27,271 bases of DNA from JAMCUI01 sp964520615 (GCA_964520615.1 CAZFNL010000048.1:1-27271), one strand, 5' to 3'. Numbered from the stretch's first letter, positions 6,578 through 13,997 are shown. Program-made: numbers and translations. Notes: generated from the sequence alone by a model not told the origin.

Positions 6578-6685
6578 ATGTCTTTCAAGAAGCACGGAAC
6601 AAGGAAGAAAAAACACTCATTTCTTTTAAGAAAAAAGACTCACGGACGTGTGAGAGCTTTACTTCGGAAAAGAAGAGGTAGATAG
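6578..6685 (+). CDS. 35-residue Lys/Arg-rich protein resembling ribosomal protein bL34
   Basis: A 35-residue, extremely basic protein. The segment KHSFLLRKKTHGRVRALLRK followed by RRGR resembles the bL34 core (HGFLxRxxTxxGRxVLxRRRxKGR). The usual N-terminal TxQP and the gap to the Gly differ, so bL34 is tentative; bL35 or another small ribosomal protein is possible. AAGG at 6565-6568 could serve as a ribosome site, or the message may be leaderless: TTGACT (6541-6546), 17 bp, TAAGGT (6564-6569). bL34 normally sits beside rnpA and dnaA, so this isolated position next to an RNA helicase is unusual. The overlapping 60-codon frame from 6499 starts inside the repeat and is probably spurious. Confidence 0.45.
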   Translation: MSFKKHGTRKKKHSFLLRKKTHGRVRALLRKRRGR

Positions 6686-6709
6686 CATCGTATATATCCT
6701 ATAGTCATA

Positions 6710-6738
6710 TTGACTTCATCTTCTGGTTAGTGTATAAT
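6710..6738 (+). promoter_or_regulatory. Promoter of the DEAD-box helicase gene
   Basis: TTGACT (6710-6715), a 17-bp spacer and a consensus TATAAT (6733-6738), preceded by TG. The expected start near 6745 gives a leader of about 187 nt. The equivalent promoter of the RRM gene is at 21318-21346. Confidence 0.8.
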
Positions 6739-6750
6739 ATATCCATCGGT

Positions 6751-6873
6751 AAACAGATTTAATCAATAAATCTGTTTAGATCAGATTTTGTTTTAAGCAG
6801 TTCTATAGATAAAGATACCCTAACTTTTTTTCCGTATCTTTTCCCCTTCTTAACTCACTTCTCATTTAGACAG
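6751..6873 (+). ncRNA. Structured 5' leader RNA, helicase copy
   Basis: Part of the leader of the DEAD-box gene, shared with 21355-21483. Hairpin 1 is AAACAGATTTA (6751-6761) with TAAATCTGTTT (6767-6777), a perfect 11-bp stem. The box TTTAGATCAGA, one variable base, TTTGTTTTAAG follows. Hairpin 2 is AAAGATAC (6811-6818) with GTATCTTT (6834-6841), followed by a pyrimidine tract. ATTTAGACAG (6864-6873) can pair along all ten bases with CTGTTTAGAT (6772-6781), which would dissolve hairpin 1. This looks like a cis-acting switch, possibly a thermosensor; no known family was recognised. Confidence 0.72.
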
Positions 6874-6931
6874 TTTTCTTGGTTTAACTGTTCCGGTGAA
6901 TTCCGGTTTCAGGCTAATTAAAAGGAAAAAA

Positions 6932-8233
6932 ATGTATAGACATAATTTCCAAAAGAGATACGGCAGGTCAGGTATTGGCGGATTCCACCGCAGGCATGGT
7001 TTTAACCGACGCGGAAATAGCGCCGGCCAAAGTATGAATGACATAAACCACAGGTCGAATGTTGGCCAATCGGTGTATGTAAGAAAGGGAAATAATGCCG
7101 GCCGAAGTATGAATGCTGCAAACCGCAGAACTATTGTTGATCCTTCAAGATATATCAGTAGTGAAAATATCCAGCCTATCCAGGAAAAATATACTCCACA
7201 GCACAGCTTTGATGATTTTTCCGTAGACAACAGGATAAAACAAAATATATATGCCCGCGGCTATGAAAAACCCACACCAATACAGGATCAGGCGATTATT
7301 CCCATATTGGAAGGACGGGATGTGGTAGGTATTGCCAATACCGGCACCGGTAAAACTGCGGCATTTCTCATCCCGGTCATAAACAAGATCCTAAAAGACA
7401 GCGCGAATAAGGTACTCATCGTCATCCCTACAAGGGAACTTGCGGTACAAATAGATGATGAGCTTCGGGCAATGTCAAAAGGACTTAATATTTCATCACT
7501 TCTTTGTATCGGCGGAACAAGCATTAACCGTCAGATTTTCAGCCTACAACAAAATCCCAGTGTTATAATAGGCACTCCAGGCAGGCTAAAGGATCTTTCA
7601 CAGAGGAGATTCCTGGACCTTTCTAATTTCAAAACCATCATACTTGATGAAGTCGACAGGATGGTGGATATAGGCTTCATTCAGGATATAAAGTATATTG
7701 TTTCCCTCCTTTCACGACCGCGGCAGTCACTTTTCTTTTCAGCGACAATCTCTTCTGATATTGGTAGTATCATACAGTCATTTCTTACAAACCCTGTCAC
7801 GATAAAAGTAAAATTGCAGGAAACCCTTCCTCAGATAGAACAGGATGTGATAAGGGTAAAGGATAAGAATGAAAAACTTCAGAAATTGGACGAAATGCTT
7901 CGGGAGGAGGAATTCAAAAAAGTGCTTATATTCGGCAGGACCAAGTGGGGAGTGGAAAGATTGTCTAGATCGCTGCAACAGAAAGGTTTCAACGCCGCAT
8001 CCATACACGGGAATAAATCACTAAACCAGCGCTTGCGGGTACTAACGCAGTTTAAGCTGAATCAACTGCATATTCTGGTGGCAACGGATGTAGCTGCAAG
8101 AGGACTTGATATAGAGGATGTGTCACATGTGATAAATTTTGACGAGCCTTCTTCTTATACTGATTATGTGCATAGGATTGGCAGAACCGGTAGGGCACAT
8201 AAATCTGGAAAGGCGCTGACGTTTGTAGGTTAG
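6932..8233 (+). CDS. DEAD-box ATP-dependent RNA helicase
   Basis: A 433-residue superfamily-2 RNA helicase that unwinds RNA structure using ATP. A low-complexity Arg/Gly/Asn-rich N-terminal extension (about 1-75) probably binds RNA. The core has a Q motif (KPTPIQ), Walker A ANTGTGKT (135-142), PTREL, TPGR, motif II DEVD (239-242, rather than DEAD), SAT (270-272), ATDVAARGLDI and HRIGRTGR (414-421). It ends soon after motif VI with no C-terminal extension, so the RNA-binding tail is at the N-terminus. The ATG at 6932 follows AAAAGGA; a GTG at 6896 lacks support. The structured leader shared with the RRM gene suggests a CsdA/CshA-like role in stress, plausibly cold. The unknown gene at 8258 follows after 24 bp. 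Confidence 0.93.
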   Translation: MYRHNFQKRYGRSGIGGFHRRHGFNRRGNSAGQSMNDINHRSNVGQSVYVRKGNNAGRSMNAANRRTIVDPSRYISSENIQPIQEKYTPQHSFDDFSVDNRIKQNIYARGYEKPTPIQDQAIIPILEGRDVVGIANTGTGKTAAFLIPVINKILKDSANKVLIVIPTRELAVQIDDELRAMSKGLNISSLLCIGGTSINRQIFSLQQNPSVIIGTPGRLKDLSQRRFLDLSNFKTIILDEVDRMVDIGFIQDIKYIVSLLSRPRQSLFFSATISSDIGSIIQSFLTNPVTIKVKLQETLPQIEQDVIRVKDKNEKLQKLDEMLREEEFKKVLIFGRTKWGVERLSRSLQQKGFNAASIHGNKSLNQRLRVLTQFKLNQLHILVATDVAARGLDIEDVSHVINFDEPSSYTDYVHRIGRTGRAHKSGKALTFVG

Positions 8234-8257
8234 TAGAGAAATCATAGGTTTATTTTT

Positions 8258-9235
8258 ATGAATACTGCTTTCAATTTTCAAAACCAGTCATCATGGGAAA
8301 AATTTACCTCACTGAAAGAAACCGCTGATGTAAAAAGGAAAGACGCGCTGAAAAGAAGAATTACCCATCAGCCTCGCGCTACGGATTTGGAGTTTTTACT
8401 TGGTGCATTTATGGAGATGTATGAGCTGCATTTGCACGGTATTATCCATAAACTTATTGCAAAGGGATATGCAGTTGATGCTTCATCCGGTTTTGGCGGG
8501 AAAAATTCTGAATTTCAAGTGTTAACAGGTGAGTTTTCCATAGATTTTGTCACCAAAAATAAGCTGGAAAAGATGGGTGTGAAATTCCGGGAGTTTAACG
8601 GCATGAAATCACTTGTCTTTTGGCCTCAGAAAGCAACGATTGATGATATAAAGAAAGACTGGACGAAGGTTGTAAACGCGCTACCGGATAAAGGGAAATT
8701 AGTTTTCCCTTCTTCAAGCGCTGAGGCTGTTTCTTTCCGGAGAAGATATGTTCCAAAGGATTCAAATCTGCAGAAAGAAAGGCTTTTTGAGAAATTAAAA
8801 TTCAGTATCCAGCAAGGAGTATATTTTGAGACTAAGAAGAGGCAAAAGGAAAGCCCCCGTCCCAATAAAATAGAAATAATACTTGGCTTTTTTATAGAGG
8901 AGATAGAACCTCAGGTAAGGCAGGCGGTTATCAACATGAACAAAAAGGGTTACTCTACTGACAGATCAGGATTTTCTGATAATCCGTGTGAACAGATGGT
9001 GGAAGGTGATTTTCGAGTTGGTGAAGAAACGGTAAAAATGTTGGAGGATGTAGGAGTGCAGTTGGAAACAAATCCCAGCGGTTATACCAGATTGAAGTTC
9101 TCACCATTGGAGGCGGATATACCAAAAATCAAAAAGCAGTGGGACAAAATAGCTTCTCTTTTACCGAATAAAGATCAGACTGCATCATTCTCCATGACCA
9201 GAAAAGCCAGAGAATTCAGGTTGGCGTACCAGTGA
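8258..9235 (+). CDS. Unknown protein with two tandem homologous domains
   Basis: A 325-residue soluble protein that I cannot assign to a family. It is an internal duplication: residues ~33-164 and ~194-324 align at an offset of about 161. Both halves share PR (39-40/200-201), an LG-F-E-E helix, KGY (69-71/230-232), SGF, a GxF strand, K-LE-GV, LxFxP, IKK-W (131-135/291-295), LP-K, and FR-Y at the end. No signal peptide, membrane segment or catalytic Cys/His/Asp cluster stands out. The gene begins 24 bp after the DEAD-box helicase and is probably cotranscribed under its structured leader, suggesting an RNA- or ribosome-related partner. That role is inference. Confidence 0.8.
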   Translation: MNTAFNFQNQSSWEKFTSLKETADVKRKDALKRRITHQPRATDLEFLLGAFMEMYELHLHGIIHKLIAKGYAVDASSGFGGKNSEFQVLTGEFSIDFVTKNKLEKMGVKFREFNGMKSLVFWPQKATIDDIKKDWTKVVNALPDKGKLVFPSSSAEAVSFRRRYVPKDSNLQKERLFEKLKFSIQQGVYFETKKRQKESPRPNKIEIILGFFIEEIEPQVRQAVINMNKKGYSTDRSGFSDNPCEQMVEGDFRVGEETVKMLEDVGVQLETNPSGYTRLKFSPLEADIPKIKKQWDKIASLLPNKDQTASFSMTRKAREFRLAYQ

Positions 9236-9271
9236 TAATAAACCACTTATTTAATTCTTTATTTTCCCTTA

Positions 9272-9435
9272 GAGCCTGTTTGGAAAGTCTCTTTCTACTG
9301 CAATTTCATCATTTTGGCTGCAACATGCGTCACTCCTCCTAGATGTATCCAGCCTTGGATACACCTTCGTCGTCGTTCCTTGTTTCGCTCAAACTGCTGA
9401 AATTTCGTGACGAAACATACTTTCCAAACAGGCTC
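9272..9435. mobile_element. 164-bp MITE-like element with 17-bp terminal inverted repeats
   Basis: Perfect ends GAGCCTGTTTGGAAAGT (9272-9288) and ACTTTCCAAACAGGCTC (9419-9435) are flanked on both sides by TTA, consistent with a 3-bp target duplication. The interior is also roughly palindromic, with a central TGTATCCA/TGGATACA hairpin. No transposase is encoded, so it would be a non-autonomous element. The termini remind me of IS5-superfamily ends, but that link is from memory. It occupies most of the 323-bp gap before chrA. Confidence 0.8.
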
Positions 9436-9515
9436 TTAGATATCGACAGAATGTATATCCTCAGCAATTTATCGTATAGATCTCTTTCATGTGATTATCC
9501 CCATCTTAATAATTT

Positions 9516-9523
9516 GCTATACT
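9516..9523 (+). promoter_or_regulatory. Extended -10 promoter element for chrA
   Basis: TGC directly precedes TATACT (9518-9523), an extended -10 arrangement. The -35 position (around 9495-9500) is poor. The predicted start near 9530 leaves a short leader before the ATG at 9559. Confidence 0.45.
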
Positions 9524-9558
9524 TATAAAATTGTCAGCCGCAAGTAACCAAATAGAAT

Positions 9559-10725
9559 ATGGAAAAAAAAGATAATCAACTGGATAACTATTCTCTGAAA
9601 GAACTTATTTTGTATTTCCTCAAGATCGGCACGGTAGGATTCGGGGGTTCTGTCGCTTTGGCCAGAATGATGCAGGATGATCTGGTAAAAAAGAAAAAGT
9701 GGATAAGCGAAAGAAGATATCTCCGCGGTCTGGCGCTTTCCCAACTGGCCCCCGGCCCGCTTTCCACCCAGCTGGCTATATACATAGGATATAGAAAAGG
9801 GAAAGTAAAAGGGGCGACACTAGCAGGGATATTTTTTATGTTGCCTTCATTTCTGATAGTGCTTCTCATCAGCTATTTCTATTCTTTTTCTAAAAATCTC
9901 GACTGGATGCAGGCGGTGCTTTACGGTTTTGGAGCCTCAATAATCGGTATTGTGGCATCTTCCACAATAAATCTGTCCCGCCCGATCGTAAAAAAAAGAT
10001 TTTCATGGCTGATAGTTCTTGCAATGTTTATATTGACAGTTATCACCAAACAGGAAAATGTATTTTATTTTCTTCTGGCGGGAACCGCAGCCACATTGAT
10101 TTATGCGCCTTTCGGTAAATTTTCCCTGAAGAAACTGCAGATGGTAATTCCGGGTATTTCGCTTTTTTCATACAACAATGTTAATCATATAAAAACTTTA
10201 CTTCTCGTAGCGCTTTTTTTCCTGCAGGCGGGTACGCTAGCCTTTGGCGGCGGATATGCCATTTTGCCGCTTCTTGAAACAGGCGCGGTCAATCATTTCC
10301 ACTGGATAACAAATAAGGAATTTCTGGATGCGGTGGCTGTAGCCATGATTACGCCTGGTCCGACGGTTATTGCCGCAACTTTTATCGGTTATCTCACGGC
10401 CGGATTTTTCGGAGCCCTGGTAGCAACAGTGGCAATCCTTTTACCAATATATCTTATTGTTGTCATGCTGTCTCCATTTTTCGACCGCCATTCGGAAAAT
10501 CCCCGGCTTGCGGCTTTTGTGGAGGGGGTGACCGCGGCCGCAATTGGAGCTATAGCCGGATCAGTATTGCTTTTGGGAAAAGATTCAATTGTTGACCAAG
10601 TGACAATAGTTATTGCGGCAGTATCATTTATTCTTACACAGCGTTTTAAGGTTCCTGAGATAATTACTGTTCTGCTTTCAGGGTTTGCAGGATTAATTTT
10701 TTATCATTCGCGTTTCCTATTGTAA
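9559..10725 (+). CDS. chrA: Chromate transporter (CHR family, two-domain)
   Basis: A 388-residue membrane protein of the CHR family, which exports chromate in characterised members. It has the long form, with two homologous halves. The first (about 14-185) has VGFGGSVALARMMQ and LAPGPLSTQLAIYIGY. The second (about 212-385) has LAFGGGYAILPLLE and MITPGPTVIAATFIGY. The paired FGG and PGP motifs are family hallmarks, and about ten hydrophobic segments are visible. It is monocistronic and convergent with the GT51 gene. Substrate may be chromate or another oxyanion; neighbours do not settle this. The ribosome site ahead of the ATG is weak. Confidence 0.9.
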   Translation: MEKKDNQLDNYSLKELILYFLKIGTVGFGGSVALARMMQDDLVKKKKWISERRYLRGLALSQLAPGPLSTQLAIYIGYRKGKVKGATLAGIFFMLPSFLIVLLISYFYSFSKNLDWMQAVLYGFGASIIGIVASSTINLSRPIVKKRFSWLIVLAMFILTVITKQENVFYFLLAGTAATLIYAPFGKFSLKKLQMVIPGISLFSYNNVNHIKTLLLVALFFLQAGTLAFGGGYAILPLLETGAVNHFHWITNKEFLDAVAVAMITPGPTVIAATFIGYLTAGFFGALVATVAILLPIYLIVVMLSPFFDRHSENPRLAAFVEGVTAAAIGAIAGSVLLLGKDSIVDQVTIVIAAVSFILTQRFKVPEIITVLLSGFAGLIFYHSRFLL

Positions 10726-10777
10726 TTTTTTTATTATCGCGAAGTTTTTGATATAAGGCCTAATGTAATCCGATAGA

Positions 10778-11485
10778 TTAGAGTCTGGATAGTTCGGCTT
10801 TTGCCCTGCTTTTCTCGCCGGAGGTAATAAAATTGTTATTTTCCATCTCAGACAGGATAGCTTTTGCTTCCGTTATTGTTTTATCATGATGTGAGCTAAG
10901 ATAACTTGGGGCGTTTATAAGCGCAAGAAGGTAGGCTGCCTGTGCTAAACTGATTTTATCAGGAGTGGTGTGAAAATAAGATCCGGCTGCATTGTATATG
11001 CCGTAATTCTGCTTCCCGTAATAGATGGCATTCAAGTATATGGTGAGGATCTGATCTTTGGTATATTTTTGTGTAATGAAAAGCGCCAGTATTTTTGATT
11101 TTATGTCAGTCCGCCAGTTGTCCGTGTTGTCCGAATACAAATTTTTGGCCAATTGTTCAGTGATGGTACTGGCACCCTGTCTCTTGCCGGAGGTTATCGT
11201 ATAGAATAGCGCGCGGACTGTGCCAGCTGGATCGATACCGGGGTCTGTATAAAAGCGTTTGTCCTGAGAAGCTATAGCAGCGTTTTTGACATTTTGGCTT
11301 ATTTTGTCCGATGGAACATAGTGTATATGAAACTTATCAATCTGTGTTTGAAAACGATGTGGAAGCTGGTTTGTCAAAGCTGTTGTCGGTGGGATTATAA
11401 ATATGTAAAAAGCCACGACAGAAGCAATGAAGATTGTTAGTAGAAATATACTCAAAATCCGCAAAAAAGAAATTTTTTTCTTCAT
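10778..11485 (-). CDS. GT51 peptidoglycan transglycosylase homologue lacking catalytic Glu residues
   Basis: A 235-residue protein with one N-terminal membrane anchor (about 6-30) and a GT51 domain, the fold that polymerises lipid II. Recognisable blocks are RFYTDPGIDPAG, GASTITEQLAKN (104-115), YTKDQILTIYLNAIYYG and SLAQAAYLLALINAPS. It lacks a transpeptidase domain, like MtgA. Where active enzymes have catalytic Glu in an ED pair, this protein reads SQD (Gln74); at the second catalytic Glu, by eye alignment, it has Ser130. The usual His after RFY is also missing. It may be an inactive or repurposed homologue. The start at 11485 omits 13 residues that would run into repeat R4; R4 could supply its promoter (TTGCAA, 16 bp, TATACA). 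Confidence 0.82.
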   Translation of the reverse strand: MKKKISFLRILSIFLLTIFIASVVAFYIFIIPPTTALTNQLPHRFQTQIDKFHIHYVPSDKISQNVKNAAIASQDKRFYTDPGIDPAGTVRALFYTITSGKRQGASTITEQLAKNLYSDNTDNWRTDIKSKILALFITQKYTKDQILTIYLNAIYYGKQNYGIYNAAGSYFHTTPDKISLAQAAYLLALINAPSYLSSHHDKTITEAKAILSEMENNNFITSGEKSRAKAELSRL

Positions 11486-11498
11486 ATAAATAATGATG

Positions 11499-11591
11499 TA
11501 TACCTCTTTTACTTGAATTTGCAATTAAATGTATCGGTATAACCCTCCGTAAGTTCATTTTGCGTTGCAAACTGAACTACGTTGGGTATAT
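11499..11591. repeat. Palindromic repeat R4 between divergent genes, possible bidirectional promoter
   Basis: Apparently identical to 23464-23556 and to the reverse complement of 6335-6427. To the right, TTGCAA (11565-11570), 16 bp and TATATT (11587-11592) predict a start about 7 bases before the ATG at 11606. To the left, TTGCAA (11519-11524), 16 bp and TATACA (11502-11497) predict a start about 5 bases before the GT51 ATG at 11485. It therefore fills almost the entire intergenic space and may be the promoter of both genes. Confidence 0.8.
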
Positions 11592-11605
11592 TATAACAAT
11601 TAAGC

Positions 11606-12538
11606 ATGAAGAGTCCTAAGGAAAAATATTTTCTATTATTTGTTGCAGTTTTCGTCGGACTAATTGCAATTTGGTTTTATAAAAATAAATCAATTGGCGT
11701 ACCAAAATTACCTTTAACACAGAGAATAACCGGTAAAACATTAACGTCATTAGAAAAAGTTACAGATCAAAATTTTGAGCATATTGCCGTTATTGTTATG
11801 GAGAATAAATCTTTCAAGGATATTGTAGGGAATAAATCCGCTCGCTACATAAATTCTCTTATAAATAAATACGGACTTTTGGCTAACTATCATGCCGTTA
11901 CTCGTCCAAGCCTGCCAAATTATATTGCTTTGATTGGCGGAAGCACATTTGAAATAAATAGTAACTGTGCAGACTGTTTCTTATCAGGAGATAACTTGAC
12001 TGACCAGTTGGAAAAATACCACAAAACGTGGAAAGCGTACATGGAATCGATGCCGTCTGCATGTTTTTTAGGAAGTCGTGGACTGTATGCCCAAAAACAT
12101 AATCCATTTATTTACTTTAATAATGTACGAAATGATAAAAAAAGATGCAGTAATATTGTGCCTTACAGTGAATTGGAAAAAGACTTGAAGTCCAGCCCGC
12201 CAAATTTCATATTTATCAGTCCAAATCTGTGCAATGATATGCATGATTGCCCGGTTTCCACTGGAGACAAATGGCTGTCAAGAGAGATACCTATGATTTT
12301 AAATTCTCCAACTTTCATAAATCAGAATTCTTTACTTATATTAACTTGGGATGAAGATGACGGATCTGTTGGCAATAAGGTTGTAACGGTATTAGTAGGA
12401 GATGGAATAAAAAGCGGTTTTGTATCCCAAGTTTATTATACCCATTATTCATTACTCCATACCATTGAGAGTCTGTGGAATATGCCTCCGCTGACAAAAA
12501 ATGTTTCCCAAAGCGCTGTGATTTCGGATGTATTTTGA
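11606..12538 (+). CDS. Membrane-anchored phosphoesterase (acid phosphatase/phospholipase C-like)
   Basis: A 310-residue protein of the phosphoesterase family that includes bacterial phospholipase C and AcpA-type acid phosphatases. An N-terminal hydrophobic segment (about 8-25) anchors or exports it, so it acts outside the membrane. Metal- and substrate-binding blocks are VIVMENKSF (near 62-70), TRPSLPNYIALIGG, FIFISPNLCNDMHDC, LTWDEDDG and a C-terminal YTHYSLLHTIESLWNMPPL. The order matches the family. Several cysteines could form disulfides. It is transcribed from repeat R4 if the embedded promoter is real. It probably hydrolyses phosphate esters for nutrient scavenging; the substrate is unknown. 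Confidence 0.85.
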   Translation: MKSPKEKYFLLFVAVFVGLIAIWFYKNKSIGVPKLPLTQRITGKTLTSLEKVTDQNFEHIAVIVMENKSFKDIVGNKSARYINSLINKYGLLANYHAVTRPSLPNYIALIGGSTFEINSNCADCFLSGDNLTDQLEKYHKTWKAYMESMPSACFLGSRGLYAQKHNPFIYFNNVRNDKKRCSNIVPYSELEKDLKSSPPNFIFISPNLCNDMHDCPVSTGDKWLSREIPMILNSPTFINQNSLLILTWDEDDGSVGNKVVTVLVGDGIKSGFVSQVYYTHYSLLHTIESLWNMPPLTKNVSQSAVISDVF

Positions 12539-12555
12539 ATCGACCAGTGGAGTAT

Positions 12556-13440
12556 TTAGGGAGTAGCGGTTGTAGGAGACTCGGTAGCTATGGGGGTTGG
12601 GGTTTGCGTAATAATAACAGAAGGAGTTTGAACTGTTGCAGATGAAGAAGAAACTGAAGTGTTGGAAGTAATGAGTTGGTGAAACAAAGTCCGCATCTGT
12701 GAAAAGTCTGAACGGATTTTGGTAAAACCTGTCCGTACTACCTGCGCTATATCCTGTCTGACTTGAGTAAATGTCGTTTCTGCAGCAGAAATCCCGCCTG
12801 AACTGACTGAAACGTTTTGGACAGTAGTAATATCATTTGTAAGAGTCGTATTTATAGTCTGAAGTTGAGCTGATACATCATTTAAAAAAGACTGAAGCTG
12901 TGAGATGTCTTTACCCTGAGACTGAAAAGCGTTGATAAGGTTCTGAATCTGGGGGACGAGAGCCTGGACGTTTGCCGTAACAGTTTGGAGGTTGTTGATG
13001 ACGATAAGAAGACGGATTTTGGGTTCAAACACAGCATAGACGTAATAGCCGGTAATTATTTGTTTAGTATCTGCTCTCGCTGTTGTAACATCTATGTCAG
13101 CGTCGATTTTGGTTTTCAGAGCGGTAAGGCCGTTTATATCTGCCTGAATTTCTGCCGAAAGACTACTTTTTTCACTTGGAGTTAATCTAGAATCATTTTG
13201 CACACGGTTGTTAAGATTGGTAAGCGACGTCAGGCGGTTTGTGATAAGCGTGTTGGCCCGCTGAATAATATTTTGCAACTGATTTTCCTGACGTGCAGCG
13301 GTTTTGGTAGCCTGGTTTTGCATGCTGTTGACGTCATGGATGAGTCCCTGTCCGAAATTTTGCGCAAAAGCAGGCATTGCTGATATCGCAAGTACAGTTC
13401 CGGCTAAAGCTGAAGTAATGATTAATCTTCTTAGTTTCAT
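12556..13440 (-). CDS. Secreted coiled-coil Gln/Thr-rich protein of unknown function
   Basis: A 294-residue protein with a textbook signal peptide: KLRR, a hydrophobic core, and cleavage after AFA at about residue 26. The mature part is mostly helical and coiled-coil-like, rich in Gln, Asn, Thr and Ile, with hydrophobic spacing suggesting long helices at about 40-120 and 150-215. The last ~30 residues are a Pro/Thr/Ser-rich tail. There are no Cys residues. It is coupled to the upstream gene by a 4-base overlap. It is probably a surface or envelope filament, spacer or adhesin; this is inferred from composition only. No known family recognised. Confidence 0.75.
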   Translation of the reverse strand: MKLRRLIITSALAGTVLAISAMPAFAQNFGQGLIHDVNSMQNQATKTAARQENQLQNIIQRANTLITNRLTSLTNLNNRVQNDSRLTPSEKSSLSAEIQADINGLTALKTKIDADIDVTTARADTKQIITGYYVYAVFEPKIRLLIVINNLQTVTANVQALVPQIQNLINAFQSQGKDISQLQSFLNDVSAQLQTINTTLTNDITTVQNVSVSSGGISAAETTFTQVRQDIAQVVRTGFTKIRSDFSQMRTLFHQLITSNTSVSSSSATVQTPSVIITQTPTPIATESPTTATP

Positions 13441-13976
13441 AATCCGTTTGTCGAGTCCTGTGATTTGTCAATATTATTTATGCTGTTCAGATCAGTGTCG
13501 GTCTGGTTTATGGTCTGTTGCATAGTAGTGTCTGTATTATTTAGCGTTTGGTCAACGTTTGATGAGGTTATCGGAGCCGGGGTTGGAGAAGTAATTACAG
13601 TTGGAAAGACGCTGACTGGTGGTACAGCAGTCGGTTGAGGAGTCATTGATATTTCCGATTTTTTATTCTTAAAAAGAACATAACCTCCAGCAAGAATAAG
13701 GATAAGCACGATTATACCTATCCCTAAAAATATAAATTTCTTATGTCCCGGCTTAGATTGGTTTTCCGGTGTCGGTATAGGAGGATTTCCGGATGTTTGA
13801 GTTGGTGACACAGTAGAATTGTCGGCTGTTACAGGGTCTGTTGGTTGTAGATTTTCAGCAGGCTGGGCGGAATTTATTTGTTGATCGGGGCCAGCTGGCG
13901 TTTGCGCCACCGGGTTTGGGTCAGCTATGGGTGGGGTTGCTTGAGGTTGAGCAGTATTGGCAGTTTGTGCTTCCAT
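13437..13976 (-). CDS. Single-pass membrane protein with Pro/Thr-rich flanks
   Basis: A 179-residue protein with a Pro/Gln/Thr-rich N-terminal region (about 1-78), a basic GHKK, one hydrophobic segment (about 81-104, FIFLGIGIIVLILILAGGYV), KNKK, and a second Pro/Thr/Asn-rich region. Positive residues on both sides make topology unclear. The ATG at 13976 is chosen because a good divergent promoter ends just upstream; a longer frame would cross that promoter and the padR start. Its stop overlaps the secreted-protein start (ATGA), so the two are cotranslated. It looks like a membrane partner or anchor for the secreted protein. No family recognised. Confidence 0.7.
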   Translation of the reverse strand: MEAQTANTAQPQATPPIADPNPVAQTPAGPDQQINSAQPAENLQPTDPVTADNSTVSPTQTSGNPPIPTPENQSKPGHKKFIFLGIGIIVLILILAGGYVLFKNKKSEISMTPQPTAVPPVSVFPTVITSPTPAPITSSNVDQTLNNTDTTMQQTINQTDTDLNSINNIDKSQDSTNGL

Positions 13977-13997
13977 AAAATTATGTTGACAGAGAAG

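Noticed and set aside
6499..6681. 60-codon ORF after repeat R3
   Set aside because: It begins inside the repeat, has no ribosome site, and overlaps the basic L34-like frame at 6578-6685, which has a more protein-like composition.
10707..10743. Possible terminator between chrA and GT51 (TTCGCG/CGCGAA then TTTTT)
   Set aside because: The stem is only 6 bp with a 25-base AT-rich loop, and its left arm is inside the chrA coding region; too weak to call.
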